A stretch of DNA of 64,000 bases from Dendrocalamus latiflorus. Its lineage: Eukaryota; Streptophyta; Magnoliopsida; Poales; Poaceae. The notes under the pieces were generated by a model, which made no database searches, was not told the origin of the DNA, and worked only from the letters and a program-made list of their open reading frames with translations. The stretch is taken from the NCBI GenBank assembly GCA_017311315.1, contig CM029617.1:35681-99680 (forward strand). The letters run 5' to 3'. Both the position numbers and the translations under genes were made by a program. This document shows positions 20,391-31,392 of the stretch, piece by piece (the stretch's first letter is position 1; every line of letters begins with the position of its first letter).

Positions 20391-23203
20391 CTCTGGATCA
20401 TTGATCTTAGTATCCATGATTTCCTTCATATGGCGGCAAACGTAGAATCCACATACGTTACCCTGTAGCTGCTGGTGGCACTGCAAAAATAGAATTACAT
20501 ACATAGGTATTGTCAATTCTAGAGGCATTATAACAAAGTGTGACATAGGATTGTTGTGTCGTTGCGGGTACCGGAAATCGCGTGTTGTGTCGCAGCGTGT
20601 CACTGGATTTGTCGTGTCTTCCTCCTAGGGCAACATAAGCAGCAAACGACCTACGTGATTCAAAAAATTTAGCCAAGGCCGTTGCAATGAAGGAAATATT
20701 ACAATAGAGTTATGTATGGAGGAAATGAGTTTACCTGTTAATTACTTCTTGCACACACTGAAGTCGTGGTTGCTCCTAAGTAGGGAATCAAGGTATATTA
20801 CCTTGCTCCACTTTGGTACAATCACAATCAAAATTCAGTGATGCCTAGTCATGTGTGTCGCCATAGTGATTAATCCTAAATTCATGCTGCATGTAAAGTA
20901 CAAATGAAACATATGTGTGGCAACTAGCGAAAAGTACTTACCCTTGGTTGAAGGGTACCATGACGTACTCCTTGTCGCTGTGAGCAATCAATCCCCTCGT
21001 TATGTAACCTTGCACGAAGGATGCATCTTGGTTGATAGATTGCTCGGAGACCAAGTGAGGGTCGAGGAAACCCACTGGTTGTCGTGATCGCCGGACTTGT
21101 TGGATCATGTATATATACATAAAGAAAGAGTAATGACATTTATCTGTATAACGTGAATGTAGAACTTCATTGTACAGTACACTTACAGTGTCCAGCATCG
21201 TAGAAGTGAGGCGTCGAGTTCGTCGAGATTGAATAGTAAGAATAAGTCTTCGAATGTCACGACGATGTAGCCTGAGTTGTGGAGGAAATTTTTTCTTCTT
21301 ATATTTCAGAGTGAATGCACTCTGCCGGTTTGACTTCATGTTGGACTTCTCCATGTACCAGGCATGCAATGTATTGCAAACCAAACCAAGCTGGGGTAAT
21401 TGTGAATCGGGCACCAACGACACTCCTAGAACGAACTTCCATGGCCCAGGACGCGGCTTAATTTTCTTCACACGAGCCTTGGAGGCCTTGGAGCCTCGTT
21501 TATGATACATTTTCGGTGGCGTCTCGGCGGGAGCCAATGCAACAGACTTCACTGGATTTGGAGGTGGAGGTGGAGCCACCAGAGCCGATGCGACAGGTCC
21601 AGGGCGACGTCCCTCTTGGGCCCCTGGATGTGGAGATTGTGGCACGAGCAAGTCGAGGGCGATGTCACTCTTGGGCCACTGCATGAATGTGTGGACGGCA
21701 TCCCCTAATGTCTTAATCTCTTCGTTTGGGGGTTTCTCAAGAGGGACGGTCTTAAAAATATCATTAATCATGTCCACCTGGACCTTTATTAATACCTGGC
21801 AGCAATGGATACGCCATGTCGCGCCCAACGTCAATGGGAATTGAGCCAACAAGCCTGACTCTGATGATGCAAGGCATGGGCTCCTACATAACGACACAAG
21901 ATGAGTTAAGGCGTCCACCAGATAGATCTATGCACCATTCTAAAGAGGTACATTACCTGAATGTCATTGATAGGAAAGCGGGAGTCACTATGTTCAGTAA
22001 TTGGTGTGGATGCGCAGCTACTGCGACGTTGAGGAGGACTGGGTACCGTAGTAGTAGGGGTGGGTTGCGATTGGTTGCGGACTTGTCTCAGTTCTTCCCT
22101 CAATGAATCTATCTCTCCTCGAAGTGAGGCAGTCTGCTCTTGCAGTGAAGCAGATAGTTGTTGCTCAAGTTGAGCACGAAGCTCATGTTTTATTTGTTCG
22201 TTGCGGTACCCCTTGGATCTCTTCCTACTCCTATATGTCTCGGAGTAATCTAGAAATCCGTGCCTCCAAGATACATAAACCCCCATGCCTCGTGTGTGAC
22301 CTGGGTGCTCTTTGTTTCCCAAGGCCTGTGATAGTAAGTCTCTCTCCCTATATTCTTCAAATGAGCCACGAGAAGATTCAGTAGTCAATGATTGCTGCAA
22401 GAGGCAATTAATCATGTTATTTTTGAACCCATGAAGTTCAAGAGGTGTTAACAACTATGTAGTTTAACATATTTTACCAGGCGTTGGGACATTCCTCATC
22501 TGCGGGGTTTTTGAAAGAGACACCCGAAGATGTGGTTGATGACCTTGCTCTCAACCAGTTTCGAGCGCGCTCGTTTGCGATCCCGGCAAATGGTGGGGAT
22601 GCCTCCGATTGGATTGCGGCCTCGTCCTGCATCCTCCACTTCGGGATTTTACCCGCGTACCCAGCGGTGCCGAGCTTGTGAGGGTGAGTGTTTTGTGACT
22701 GGAGAGCCTTGTGCGCCGCACTTTGTTCTTGAAATTCAGTCGTTGTCTTCATCTGCACAAAGGCCTCCCATGTTTCCGGCGACACGAAAGGATACTTCGT
22801 GAAGGGCGTGACATCCTTGGCCATGTAATACGTCACAAGATTGCTCTTAAAATTCTTCCATGCTTTTCCCATTGCGAGGAGCGCCTGCCGTTGCACGAGT
22901 CCCTGTACTTCTGCTGGGATCTAGAACGAATTTGTAAGTTCCTCCCATAGCTGATTTTTGTGATCCTTTGTCAAATCTTTCCAGCTTGCTATGGTGATGG
23001 GGACCCGTTGCCTTCCTATTATCCCGCAGGTAGTCCGAAATGATGACGCTGCTTTCGGCGGTTCTAGAGGAACCCCATTCGGAGAGACCACCGTGATGGT
23101 CATTCAGCCCTCTGGCCTTTTCGATACTCCTCGGCCACACTTAGTTTTCGCAATCTTGGGAGCGTGAGACCCAGATGACGACAACGAAGACTGTGTGGAC
23201 GCC
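20391..23203 (-). pseudogene. TnpA-like (Ptta/Transposase_24) gene with C-terminal Ulp1-type protease part
   Basis: Minus strand, ATG at 23203. The first part (23203-22474) reads a Transposase_24 (PF03004)-like domain including WKDLTKDHKNQLWEEL and AWKNFKSNLVTYYM. It is broken by an in-frame TGA near 23109 and an in-frame TAG at 22921-22923. An exon at about 22395-21957 encodes a coiled coil with EIDSLREELRQVRNQ. Next come a DUF8039-like segment (TLGDAVHTFMQWPKSDI) and, toward 20938, a segment with FLDPHLVSEQSIN. The exon at 20391-20480 reads QGNVCGFYVC, matching the catalytic-cysteine region of C48 (Ulp1) proteases. The last exon lies at 6104-6184 beyond the LTR insertion. The usual role of such genes in CACTA elements is DNA binding at subterminal repeats; that of the Ulp1 part is not established. 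Confidence 0.75.
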
Positions 23204-23269
23204 ATGTCTCTTCTAAGAAAAAACTAACTGTCATGAGCTATGGGCCTTCGAAATAGACATTGTAGCTAA

Positions 23270-23530
23270 TAAACAAAGTTCTATGAAGCAAATGACACAA
23301 ACCAGTGTATCAAGTTCATTGAAGCGGATACTTTGGAATGTGTTACTTGCTTCATGCCCTTTGAAGGTCTCTGTGGCATATATTAAAAATTTTTGGACGA
23401 CTGTGTGGACGCAGTGAGGTATGGGCCTAAACAAAGTTCTATGAAGCAAATGACACAAACCAGTGTATCAAGTTCATTGAACAGGATACACTAGAGTGTG
23501 TCACTTGCTTCATGCCCTTTGACAAAGTTC
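23270..23530. repeat. Direct repeat of about 95 bp, two copies
   Basis: The segment from ACAAAGTTCTATGAAGC to CTTCATGCCCTTTGA occurs at about 23273-23368 and 23433-23522 with a few substitutions. It lies in the leader or first intron of the TnpA/Ulp1-like gene. Confidence 0.75.
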
Positions 23531-23584
23531 TAACGATTGACTAACTAAAGTGACTGCATCACTGCAGTGAGCTAAACAAGTGCA

Positions 23585-23770
23585 GCATATATTATATGTT
23601 ACAATTTAGCAAGCTAACATGTGAAGCATATATCATAAAGTACTAATAAAGCATATATCATAGAATACATGTGAAGCATATATCATAGAATACATGTGAA
23701 GCATATATCATAAAGCTAACATGTCAAGCATATATCATAAAGCTAAAATGCAAGCATATATCATAAAATA
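23585..23770. repeat. AGCATATATCATA short tandem repeat
   Basis: At least six copies of AGCATATATCATA with spacers AAGCTAACATGTGA or GAATACATGTGA. Noncoding, upstream of the TnpA/Ulp1-like gene. Confidence 0.75.
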
Positions 23771-24010
23771 CTTCTCGGGAGGGAGCGGCGTCGGGAGGGA
23801 CCGGTGTCGGGAGGGAGCGGCGTCGGGAGGGAGCGGCGTCGGGAGGGAGCGGCGACGTCAGGAGGGAGCGGCGTCGGGAGGGACCGGCGGCGGCGGGAGG
23901 GAGCGGCAGCGTCGCGAGGGAACGGCGGCGGGAGGGACTGGTGGCGTCGGGAGGGAACGACGGCGAGAGGGACCGGCGGCGTCGGGAGGGAACGGCGGCG
24001 GGAGGGACCA
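23770..24010. repeat. 15-bp GC-rich minisatellite in the gene leader
   Basis: Fifteen to sixteen copies of a GGGAGGGAGCGGCGTC-like unit of about 15 bp, some expanded to 18 bp. It lies about 65-300 bp downstream of the minus-strand TATA box and so probably in the 5' leader of the TnpA/Ulp1-like transcript. A minus-strand frame across it reads SRRRSL repeats, but this is a repeat product and I do not call it a gene. Confidence 0.75.
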
Positions 24011-24074
24011 AAACCTAGCTAGCAGGGGCGCTGGACAGTGGAGACTAGAGATTGCGCGAGTGCCGACACCGCGG

Positions 24075-24250
24075 GTATTTATAGGAAAACTATCACAGAC
24101 GGTTCCGTAAACGAACTGTCTGTGATAGAACTATCACAGACGGTTCTATAAATATAACCGTCTGTGATATGCATATTATCACAGACGGTTATATTTATAG
24201 AACCGTCTGTGATGTGTTATCACATACGATTTCTTTCAATAAACCACCTG
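24075..24250 (-). promoter_or_regulatory. Promoter of the TnpA/Ulp1-like gene: TATA box plus internal subterminal-type array
   Basis: On the minus strand CCTATAAATACCCGCGG gives a clear TATA box at about 24075-24085. Directly upstream are three inverted pairs of the CACTA-R 14-mer (24083-24250). The array is internal to the element, between its two genes, which places transposase-binding motifs in the promoter of the second gene. Autoregulation by the element's own DNA-binding protein is therefore plausible, as known for En/Spm TnpA, but is inferred here. Confidence 0.55.
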
Positions 24251-24644
24251 TAATAGTTCAATATAAATACCAGCAGTTAGCTAGGTTCCTATGTCATTTT
24301 ACAATTACAATGGAACATAGATACATTTATGAAAAACATAAGCATAACCATAAATATAACTATTTCTTAGTTCCTGAGTCATTTTACAATTACAATGGAA
24401 CACAGTTACATTTATGAAAAACGTGAGCATAACCATAAATATAAATATTTCATAGTTACATTTATTACACTTGGCTATTTCATTTTAAATAAAGCCCTTC
24501 ACGATGATCGACACGCATATAGCTTGCTTCATCGCATTGTTCTTCCTCGAGCCTGGTGCCATCACCGAATGGAGGCAAATCATCAAATTGATTGTACTCT
24601 TCCTCATCCACAACATTCTCAACCTCGACAATCCTTCTTGTTCC
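24251..24644 (-). other. 3' region of the TNP2 gene
   Basis: AT-rich noncoding sequence with two copies of an approximately 60-bp segment containing TTTTACAATTACAATGGAAC (about 24297 and 24381). It separates the TNP2 stop codon from the promoter of the next gene. Confidence 0.45.
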
Positions 24645-27600
24645 CTAAAGAACTACATGGCGCTTCTTATTTGCCGGGTCGGTTACATAAAATATTTGAA
24701 CAACTTGCCTTGCGAGTACGAATGGTTCGTCTTTGTATCCTACACATTCGAGATCCACGGTAGTGACGCCGTACTTGTCGACCTTTACACCCCGTGGGAG
24801 TTGGACCCAACGGCACCGAAATAGAGAAATCTTAAAAATTACATAGTCAAGCTCCCAAATCTCCTCTACAAGCCCGTAGTATGAGCTTCGGCCAGCGATA
24901 CTGACGTGCGCATCATAGGCATCTATGCGGACACCTGAGTTCTGCACTGTGCTCTTTCTATCCTGATCTGTTGTATAAAATATGTAGCCATTAATGTCGT
25001 ATCCTTGCCATGTCACAATTGTAAATTTTGGCCCTTTTGCCAACCATTGTAGTGTTTCACTTGACGACCTCCTAGTCAATTGTGCCTTGAACCATTCGTT
25101 GAACTGACGGTTGTGTTGTCTCATGATCCAAACTTCTGACTGGCCTGCATTCTCCTGACGTAGCATGTCCTTGTGCTCTTCAATATATGGGGTCACTTCA
25201 GTCATGTGTTGTAAAACCATGAAATGGGCTTGAACATACGTATTTTGATCCGGAGTTATTGCTTTCCTTCCGATAGTCCCGATACCCTCTAGCCTCCCCT
25301 CGTGACGAGATAGAGGTACACCTATCGGCTCGACCTGAGCCATGTAGCCGATGCAGAATTCAATGACCTCTTCTGTTGTATAACCTTCGATAATGCTACC
25401 CTCCGGTCGAGATCGATTGCGTACATAGGACTTCAGAATTCCCATGTACCTCTCGAAAGGGTACATATGACGTAGAAATACGGGTCCGCATATTTTTATC
25501 TCTTTCACAAGGTGGACAATGAGATGGACCATGATATCAAAAAATGATGGAGGGAAATACATCTCTAGATGACATAGAGTTGTCACCACCTCGGTTTGCA
25601 GAGCATCTAGTCCATCGAGATCAATGACCTTCTGAGCAATTGCGTTGAAGAAATAACATAGCCTTATGATTGTCACTCGAACCTTGTTCGGCAAAATACT
25701 TCTAATTGCAACAGGTAGCATTTGTGTCATTAGCACATGACAGTCATGAGACTTCATGCCAATTAATTTCAAATGTTCCATGGAAACAAGTTTCTTCATG
25801 CTGGTGGAGTGACCAGATGGAACTTTCATACCATGTAAGGACTGACACAGTTCAGTTCTCTCGGACTTAGACAGAGTGTAGCAAGCTGGGGGAAGGTACG
25901 TCCGGCCTTTATCAGTCTCTATCGGCGCTAACTCGGTCATGATGTTCATAGCGACCAAGTTACGCCTTGCGTTAACACCATCCTTTGTTTTATCAGGAAT
26001 GTTCAGTAAGAGACCAATTAAACTGTCACAAACATTCTTCTCTACATGCATGACATTGATGCAATTGCGAACTTCTAAGTGCTCCCAATAAGGCAAGTCC
26101 CAAAATATTGACCTCTTTTTCCACATGTTCTTCCTCAATTTACGTCCCTTTCCAAGCACAACGTTTATATCCTTGACTATATCATACACCTCTTTCCCGC
26201 TAAAAGGTCTTGGTATTGAGTCATCCTCTTTTTTCCGTCAAATTGTTTCTTCATCTTGCGGTATGGGTGATACTTTAGAAGGAACCTACGGTGACGCATG
26301 TACACAGTTTTGCGCGAGTTGTTCAACCATATACTCTCGGTATAATCTAAGCAGTGAGGACACGCTTTGGCTCCTTTTGTACTCAATCCTGATAGGTTAC
26401 TAAGGGTAGGAAAATCATTAATGGTGCAGAACAACATGGCGTGTAGAGTGTAGTTCTCTCGTTTGTCCGCATCCCATACATGTACCCCTTCGTTCCATAG
26501 TATTGCAAGATCTTCCACCAATGGTGCTAAGAACACATCAATATCGTTGCCAGGTTGCTTCGGCCCTTGGATAAGTAGTGACATCAAAATATACTTCCGC
26601 TTCATACACAGCCAAGGAGGAAGGTTGTACATGCACAGAGTCACGAGCCAGGTGCTATGTCGGCTGCTCATGTTACCAAAAGGATTCATTTCATCTGTAC
26701 TCAACCCTAACCTTGTATTTCTCGGTTCCACACCGAAATATACAAACATTCTATCGATGTTCCTCCACTGGGCAGAATCAGCAACATGTCTTATCATTCC
26801 GTCTTTCTTACGCTACTCCCAGTGCCAACGCATCAATCTTGCATCCTTGCGGTTTGCAAATAAACGCTTCAAACGGGGGATTACAGGAAGATACCACATC
26901 ACCTTAGCAGGAGGTCCTTGCTTCACCTCGATGCCCTTCCCATCATCAGAGTCATTTTTACGCTTGTATCGAGATGCTTTGCACACCGGACAAACATGTA
27001 AGCTAGCATACTCTTTACGGTACATGATACAATCATTCGGATGTGCATGTATTCTTTCTACTTCCATTCCTAATGGACATAGAATCTTCTTGGCTTGGTA
27101 GGTGGTTCTCGGCAACACATTTTCCGTTGGAAGCATGTCCGCTAGGAGACCTAACAATGCCGTGAAACTCTTCTCGGACCAACCATTGCTTGCCTTCAAT
27201 TTCAGCAGTTCTAGAACTGATGACAACCTCGTGTATTGCGGCTTGTAGCCCGGGAACAAAGGTTTCTCCGAGTCCTCCATCAAGCCCTCGAATTTACCAA
27301 ACTCTCTCTCACTAGAGTTCCCTTCTGCATCACGTAACATCTGATCTAGATTGTCATCCTACGACCTATCCTCATGATCGAAAGAATAGTCCACATCTGG
27401 CATATCGTTGTCTCCCTCGACTATATCATAACTACCTTCTTGTGTACTCTTCTCTTCACCGTGACTGGTCCAACATTTGTACCCTTTTTTGAAACCCCTT
27501 CGAATCAAGTGAGGTTCGATCTGCGCTGAGTTGCTAAACATCTTGAGATTATCACAATCAATGCATGGACAATACATATATTTCATCCCCTTCTTCAACA

Positions 27601-27691
27601 TATCCAGCTCGGTCACCCTTCTAAAAGCAGACACGCCATTAATGTATTCTTAACTCACACGGTTGTCAATGTACATCCAGCTTCGGTGCAT
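24645..27691 (-). pseudogene. TNP2-type CACTA transposase (Transposase_21 family), disrupted
   Basis: Minus strand; ATG at 27691 in the expected family start (MHRSWMYIDNRVS). The order is Transpos_assoc domain (CPCIDC, HLIRRGF, WTSHGE), the TNP2/Transposase_21 core in 27340-25900, a DUF4218-like part (YTLSKSERTELCQSL, MKSHDCHVLMTQMLP, HMYPFERYMG) and a C-terminal DUF4216-like part (VRIDAYDAHVSIAGR). About 1015 codons in total, normal for the family. Four lesions are visible: TAA at 27650-27652, TAG at 27359-27361, TAG at 26813-26815, and one lost base in an A run near 26232. On both sides of each lesion the family sequence continues. TNP2 proteins act as the transposase of CACTA elements. This copy is not functional as read. 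Confidence 0.9.
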
Positions 27692-27966
27692 CTACGCTAC
27701 ATAAGTAACAAATGGGTGTCCAAAATGATTATTAAACCTAGCTATCGTCTCCGGCCTTCAATTACAAAAACATGCATGCATATAAGTTATTAAAAGTAAT
27801 TGAGTCCTAACCTCTTATCAGATCACTAAGAAGACGGTGATATGTTTTCACCCCGAACTCCGTAAAGCCGGCCGCCTTGCTCCACCGATGCAGCGCAATG
27901 AATGAATGAATTAAGACAGATCTGGGTCGATATCGAGCAAGTACGCCCAATAATTAATAGTGCAGA
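27692..27966 (-). other. 5' flank of the TNP2 gene
   Basis: Noncoding region between the TNP2 start codon and the right-hand subterminal arrays. It should contain the leader of the transposase transcript. I cannot point to a clear TATA box. Confidence 0.35.
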
Positions 27967-28345
27967 ATATCACAGACGGTTCCAACCACAAACGGTCTGT
28001 GAATCCAACATATCACAGACGGTTCATGTTAATAACCGTCTGTGAATTGTCACAGACGGTTAGTAATACGAACCGTCTGTGATTTCCACAATATCACAGA
28101 CGGTTTGTAATACCAACCGTCTGTGATTTATGCGTATCATAGATGGTTCGTATTAATAACCGTCTATGATAGTCTACATTATCACAGACGGTTATTAACA
28201 CAAACCATCTGTGATGTCCATAATATCATAGACGGTTCGTAATACGAACCGTCTGTGATTGGTGCGTATCACAGACGGTTCCTATATAAAACCGTCTGTG
28301 ATAGCCCTTCACAGACGGTTCATACCACAAACCGTCTGTGATAGT
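27967..28345. repeat. Subterminal 14-mer array of CACTA-R, right side, cluster 1
   Basis: About 15 alternating copies of TCACAGACGGTT and AACCGTCTGTGA, mostly arranged as inverted pairs with loops of 8-14 nt. Variants include ATCATAGATGG and AACCATCTGTGA. Confidence 0.85.
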
Positions 28346-30328
28346 TCACTCTATACGTCAAATTTTTTCAGTTTTTTTGGCTAGCCTCAAGAAATTAAAT
28401 AATGTTACCCATGGCCTTCGAAAACAAGCAAATAGAGATGCAAGCACAACAACACATTCAGATCTATTACAACGGAGGCGCTAGCTCACGGCAGTAGTCG
28501 GCATCGTGGAGGAACAAGCAAATACAGAGGCAAGCACAAAACACATTCAGATCTATTACAGGATAACAAGCTAATGAACCCTTCATGGCACGACGGTGAC
28601 TTTGAACAAGACACACTTACGGCAAGAGTGTGTTGTCCAAAGTCCCGCCGCGCCGCGACGGAGGCGCTAGCTCACAGCAGAGGGGTGATGCATGAAGGAA
28701 GCTAGCTAGTGGATGAACTCACGCGTGACTAGTACCGGTGGAAAGGTAGACGGGGTTATTAATAAGGGCCGAGCCGTGGGAGGAACTGCTGCTTGCCATT
28801 CGATGTGGAGAGAGTGGACGGGTGAGATCGAAATCCTGGGTATACACCAATTATTGGTAACATTTGCTTATTACAGACGGTTATTAATACGAATTGTCTG
28901 TGATGCATACTATCACAGACGGTTCGTGTTACTAACCGTCTGTGATTGTGCTTATCACAGACGGTTCGTAAATAGAACCGTCTGTGATAGACCTTCACAG
29001 ACGGTTTATACCACAAGCCGTCTGTGATAGATCACTCTATACGTCAAATTTTTTAATTTTTTTTTGGCTAGCCTCAAGAAATTAAATAAAATCCCATGGT
29101 CTTTGAAAACAAGCAAATACAGACGCAAGCACAACAATACATTCAGATCTATTATAGCTAACGAGCCCTTCATGACACGACATTGAAGATAAACAAGACA
29201 CCCTTTCGACACTTACGGCAAAAGTGTGTTGTCCATCTTCTCGCCGTGCCACAACGGAGGCGCTAGCTCACGGCAGTAGTCGGCGTTGTGGAGGAACAAG
29301 CAAATACAGAGGCAAGCACAACAACACATTTAGATCTATTACAGGATAACAAGCTAATGAACCCTTCATGGCACGACGGTGCAGCTGAACAAGACACACT
29401 TACGACACTTACGGTAAGAGTGTGTTGTCCAGCCACCCGCCGTGCCGCGATGGAGGCGCTAGCTCATAGCGGAGGGGAGATGCATGAAGGAAGCTAGCAA
29501 GTGGATGAACTCACGCGTGACTAGTACCGCTGGAAAGGTAGATGGGGTTATTAATAAGGTCCGAGCCGTGGGAGGAACTGCTGCCTGCCATTCGATGTGG
29601 AGAGAATGGACGGGTGAGATCGAAATCCTGGGTATAGGCCAATTATTGGTAACATTTGCTTATCACAGACGGTTATTAATACGAACCGTCTGCGATGCAT
29701 ACTATCACAGACGGTTCGTGTTACTAACCGTCTGTGATTGTGCTTATCACAGACGGTTCGTAAATAGAACCGTCTGTGATAGACCTTCACAGATGGTTTA
29801 TACCACAAGCCGTCTGTGATAGATCACTCTATATGTCAAATTTTTTATGTTTTTTGGCTAGCCTCAAGAAATTAAATAATGTCCCATGGTCTTTGAAAAC
29901 AAGCAAATATAGACGCACCACAACGGAGGCGCTAACTCACGGCAGTAGTCGGCGTTGTGGAGGAACAAGCAAATACAGAGGCAAGCATAACAACACATTT
30001 AGATCTATTACAGGATAACAAGCTAACGAACCCTTCATGGCACGACAGTGGTTTTGAACAAGACACACTTACGACACTTACGGCAAGAGTGTGTTGTCCA
30101 AAGCCCCGCCGCGCCGCGACGGAGGCGCTTGCTCACAGCGGAGGGGAGATGCATGAAGGAAGCTAGCAAGTGGATGAACTCACGCGTGACTAGTACCGCT
30201 GGAAAGGTAGATGGGGTTATTAATAAGGGCCGAGCCGTGGGAGGAACTGCTGCCTGCCATTCGATATGGAGAGAATGGACGGGTGAGATCGAAATCCTGG
30301 GTATACGCCAATTATCGGTGACATGAAA
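28346..30328. repeat. Three direct copies of a 0.69-0.79-kb unit within CACTA-R
   Basis: Unit starts are marked by GGCTAGCCTCAAGAAATTAA at 28379, 29066 and 29856. Each unit contains two near-identical blocks with CAAGCAAATACAGAGGCAAG, a segment with GGAGGCGCTAGCTCAC, and a tail ending before the next 14-mer array (CAATTATTGGTAACATTTGC). Units one and two end in arrays at 28870-29035 and 29660-29825; the third meets the array at 30329. Spacing is 687 and 790 bp. The small ORFs in each copy are repeat products. Confidence 0.85.
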
Positions 30329-30510
30329 TCATCACAGACGGTTATTAACACGAACCATCAGTGATGCCATAATATCACAGACGGTTTATAATACCAACCG
30401 TCTGTGATAGATCGAATACGAACCGTCTGTGGTATTAATATCAGAGACGGTTTGGAATACGAACCGTCTGTGATATTAATATCAGAGACGGTTTGGAATA
30501 CGAACCGTCT
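30329..30510. repeat. Subterminal 14-mer array of CACTA-R, right side, last internal cluster
   Basis: Seven or eight degenerate copies of the 14-mer in alternating orientation, including a tandem pair of a 51-bp piece with ATCAGAGACGGTTTGGAATA. It adjoins a plus-strand TATA-like box (CTTAAATAC, about 30521). Confidence 0.8.
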
Positions 30511-30601
30511 GTGTTAATGCTTAAATACACGCGCCCTAATCCTGCTCTTCTACACATTGTACGTCCTCTCCTCATTTTCTTCATCACCACATTTCTAAAT
30601 A

Positions 30602-31144
30602 ATGACATCTAAAATTCTTTTGATCTCCTTTCTCTCATCTATCCATCATGAGTTGTTCGGACGCAACCTTATACAGGCGGCCAACAATTTACGTCTGGAG
30701 CAGCTCCTCCGCTCACGCCCTGCTCTCCTTCCTCGACTCGCTTCCATCCGTCAGCTGGACCTCATCATCCGCCGCCGACGGAGATGTCTCGTTGCCGCTC
30801 AGGACAGGGAAACTGCCCTCAGCCTCGTTCTTCTCTACAATGTGCGCAAAACAGAGGAAGATCATGCGGCAGTGTAGACACACATGGATAACCTTGCCGA
30901 TCAAACAGAATCGGCCGATTCTGAGGAAGCTTATCATGGCATCCTGTTTGAGATTATGGAACATGTTAATGATTTGTCCAGGCTTGAGGAGGAAGTGGAG
31001 AGGGCAAGGACAATCTTGATGGCATTCGAGAACACAGCGGCTGATCCTCCAACTCCAGAAGTCGACGAAGAAGCATATGAAGCCCAAAAGATTCAAATCT
31101 GGGAATCCCTTTTTTTTTGCACTTTTGTAATAAAATTGCCTTGA
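30602..31144 (+). pseudogene. Small unidentified gene between CACTA-R subterminal arrays, one in-frame TAG
   Basis: The plus-strand frame starts at ATG 30602 and runs to 31144 with one TAG (30875-30877) after 91 codons. The frame on both sides is the same (30884 is in phase), so this is a frame of about 180 codons with a single nonsense codon. A TATA-like CTTAAATAC lies about 80 bp upstream, right beside the 14-mer array. The first half is rich in Leu and Arg (QLDLIIRRRRRCL). The second half is acidic and probably helical (EIMEHVNDLSRLEEEVERAR). I do not recognise the family. It could be a third element gene or a captured host fragment. A short intron removing the TAG cannot be excluded. Confidence 0.4.
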
Positions 31145-31189
31145 ATTTGACTCTCGTCTCAATTTAACTTCTGTAGTTCATACGACAAC

Positions 31190-31392
31190 AGTCTGTCAGG
31201 TTTACCACATACGGTTCGTATTAAGAACCGTCTGTGATAGTTTCACAGACGGTTATTAAGACGAACCGTCTGTGATAATTGAAACATCACAGACGGTTGC
31301 CAGTATAAACCGTATGTGACAGTTTAATCTCAGACGGTTCATACGGAACCGTCTGTGATATGTAGCCATCCATTATAGCCTCTAGAGTAGTG
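31190..31392. repeat. Terminal array and right terminus of CACTA-R
   Basis: Inverted 14-mer pairs, some altered (ACATACGGTT, AACCGTATGTGA), followed by the terminus TCTAGAGTAGTG ending at 31392. The following GTG would be the 3-bp target duplication, which cannot be confirmed without the left end. Confidence 0.6.

Larger units (their letters stand above)
5435..31392 (-). mobile_element. CACTA (En/Spm) transposon CACTA-R, interrupted by nested LTR elements
   Basis: The right terminus reads CTCTAGAGTAGTG (ending at 31392), so the inward end is CACTACTCTAGAG. Arrays of the inverted 14-mer TATCACAGACGGTT/AACCGTCTGTGATA lie at 5471-5790, 24083-24250, 27967-28345, 28870-29035, 29660-29825, 30329-30510 and 31190-31360. 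The motif GGCTAGCCTCA follows the arrays near both ends (5808 and 28379, 29066, 29856). Between them lie a TNP2-type transposase gene and a TnpA/Ulp1-like gene, both on the minus strand. A matching CACTA terminus on the left was not found. The left array simply abuts the end of CACTA-L, so the left limit is approximate. Subtracting the 14.1-kb LTR insertion leaves an element of about 12 kb. Confidence 0.6.

Noticed and set aside
23724..24110. SR-rich and Gly/Arg-rich ORFs on both strands
   Set aside because: They are the translation of the 15-bp minisatellite in both orientations.
28713..30326. Repeated small ORFs containing VCDAYYHRRFV-like words
   Set aside because: These are translations of the 14-mer arrays and of the triplicated module, not genes.
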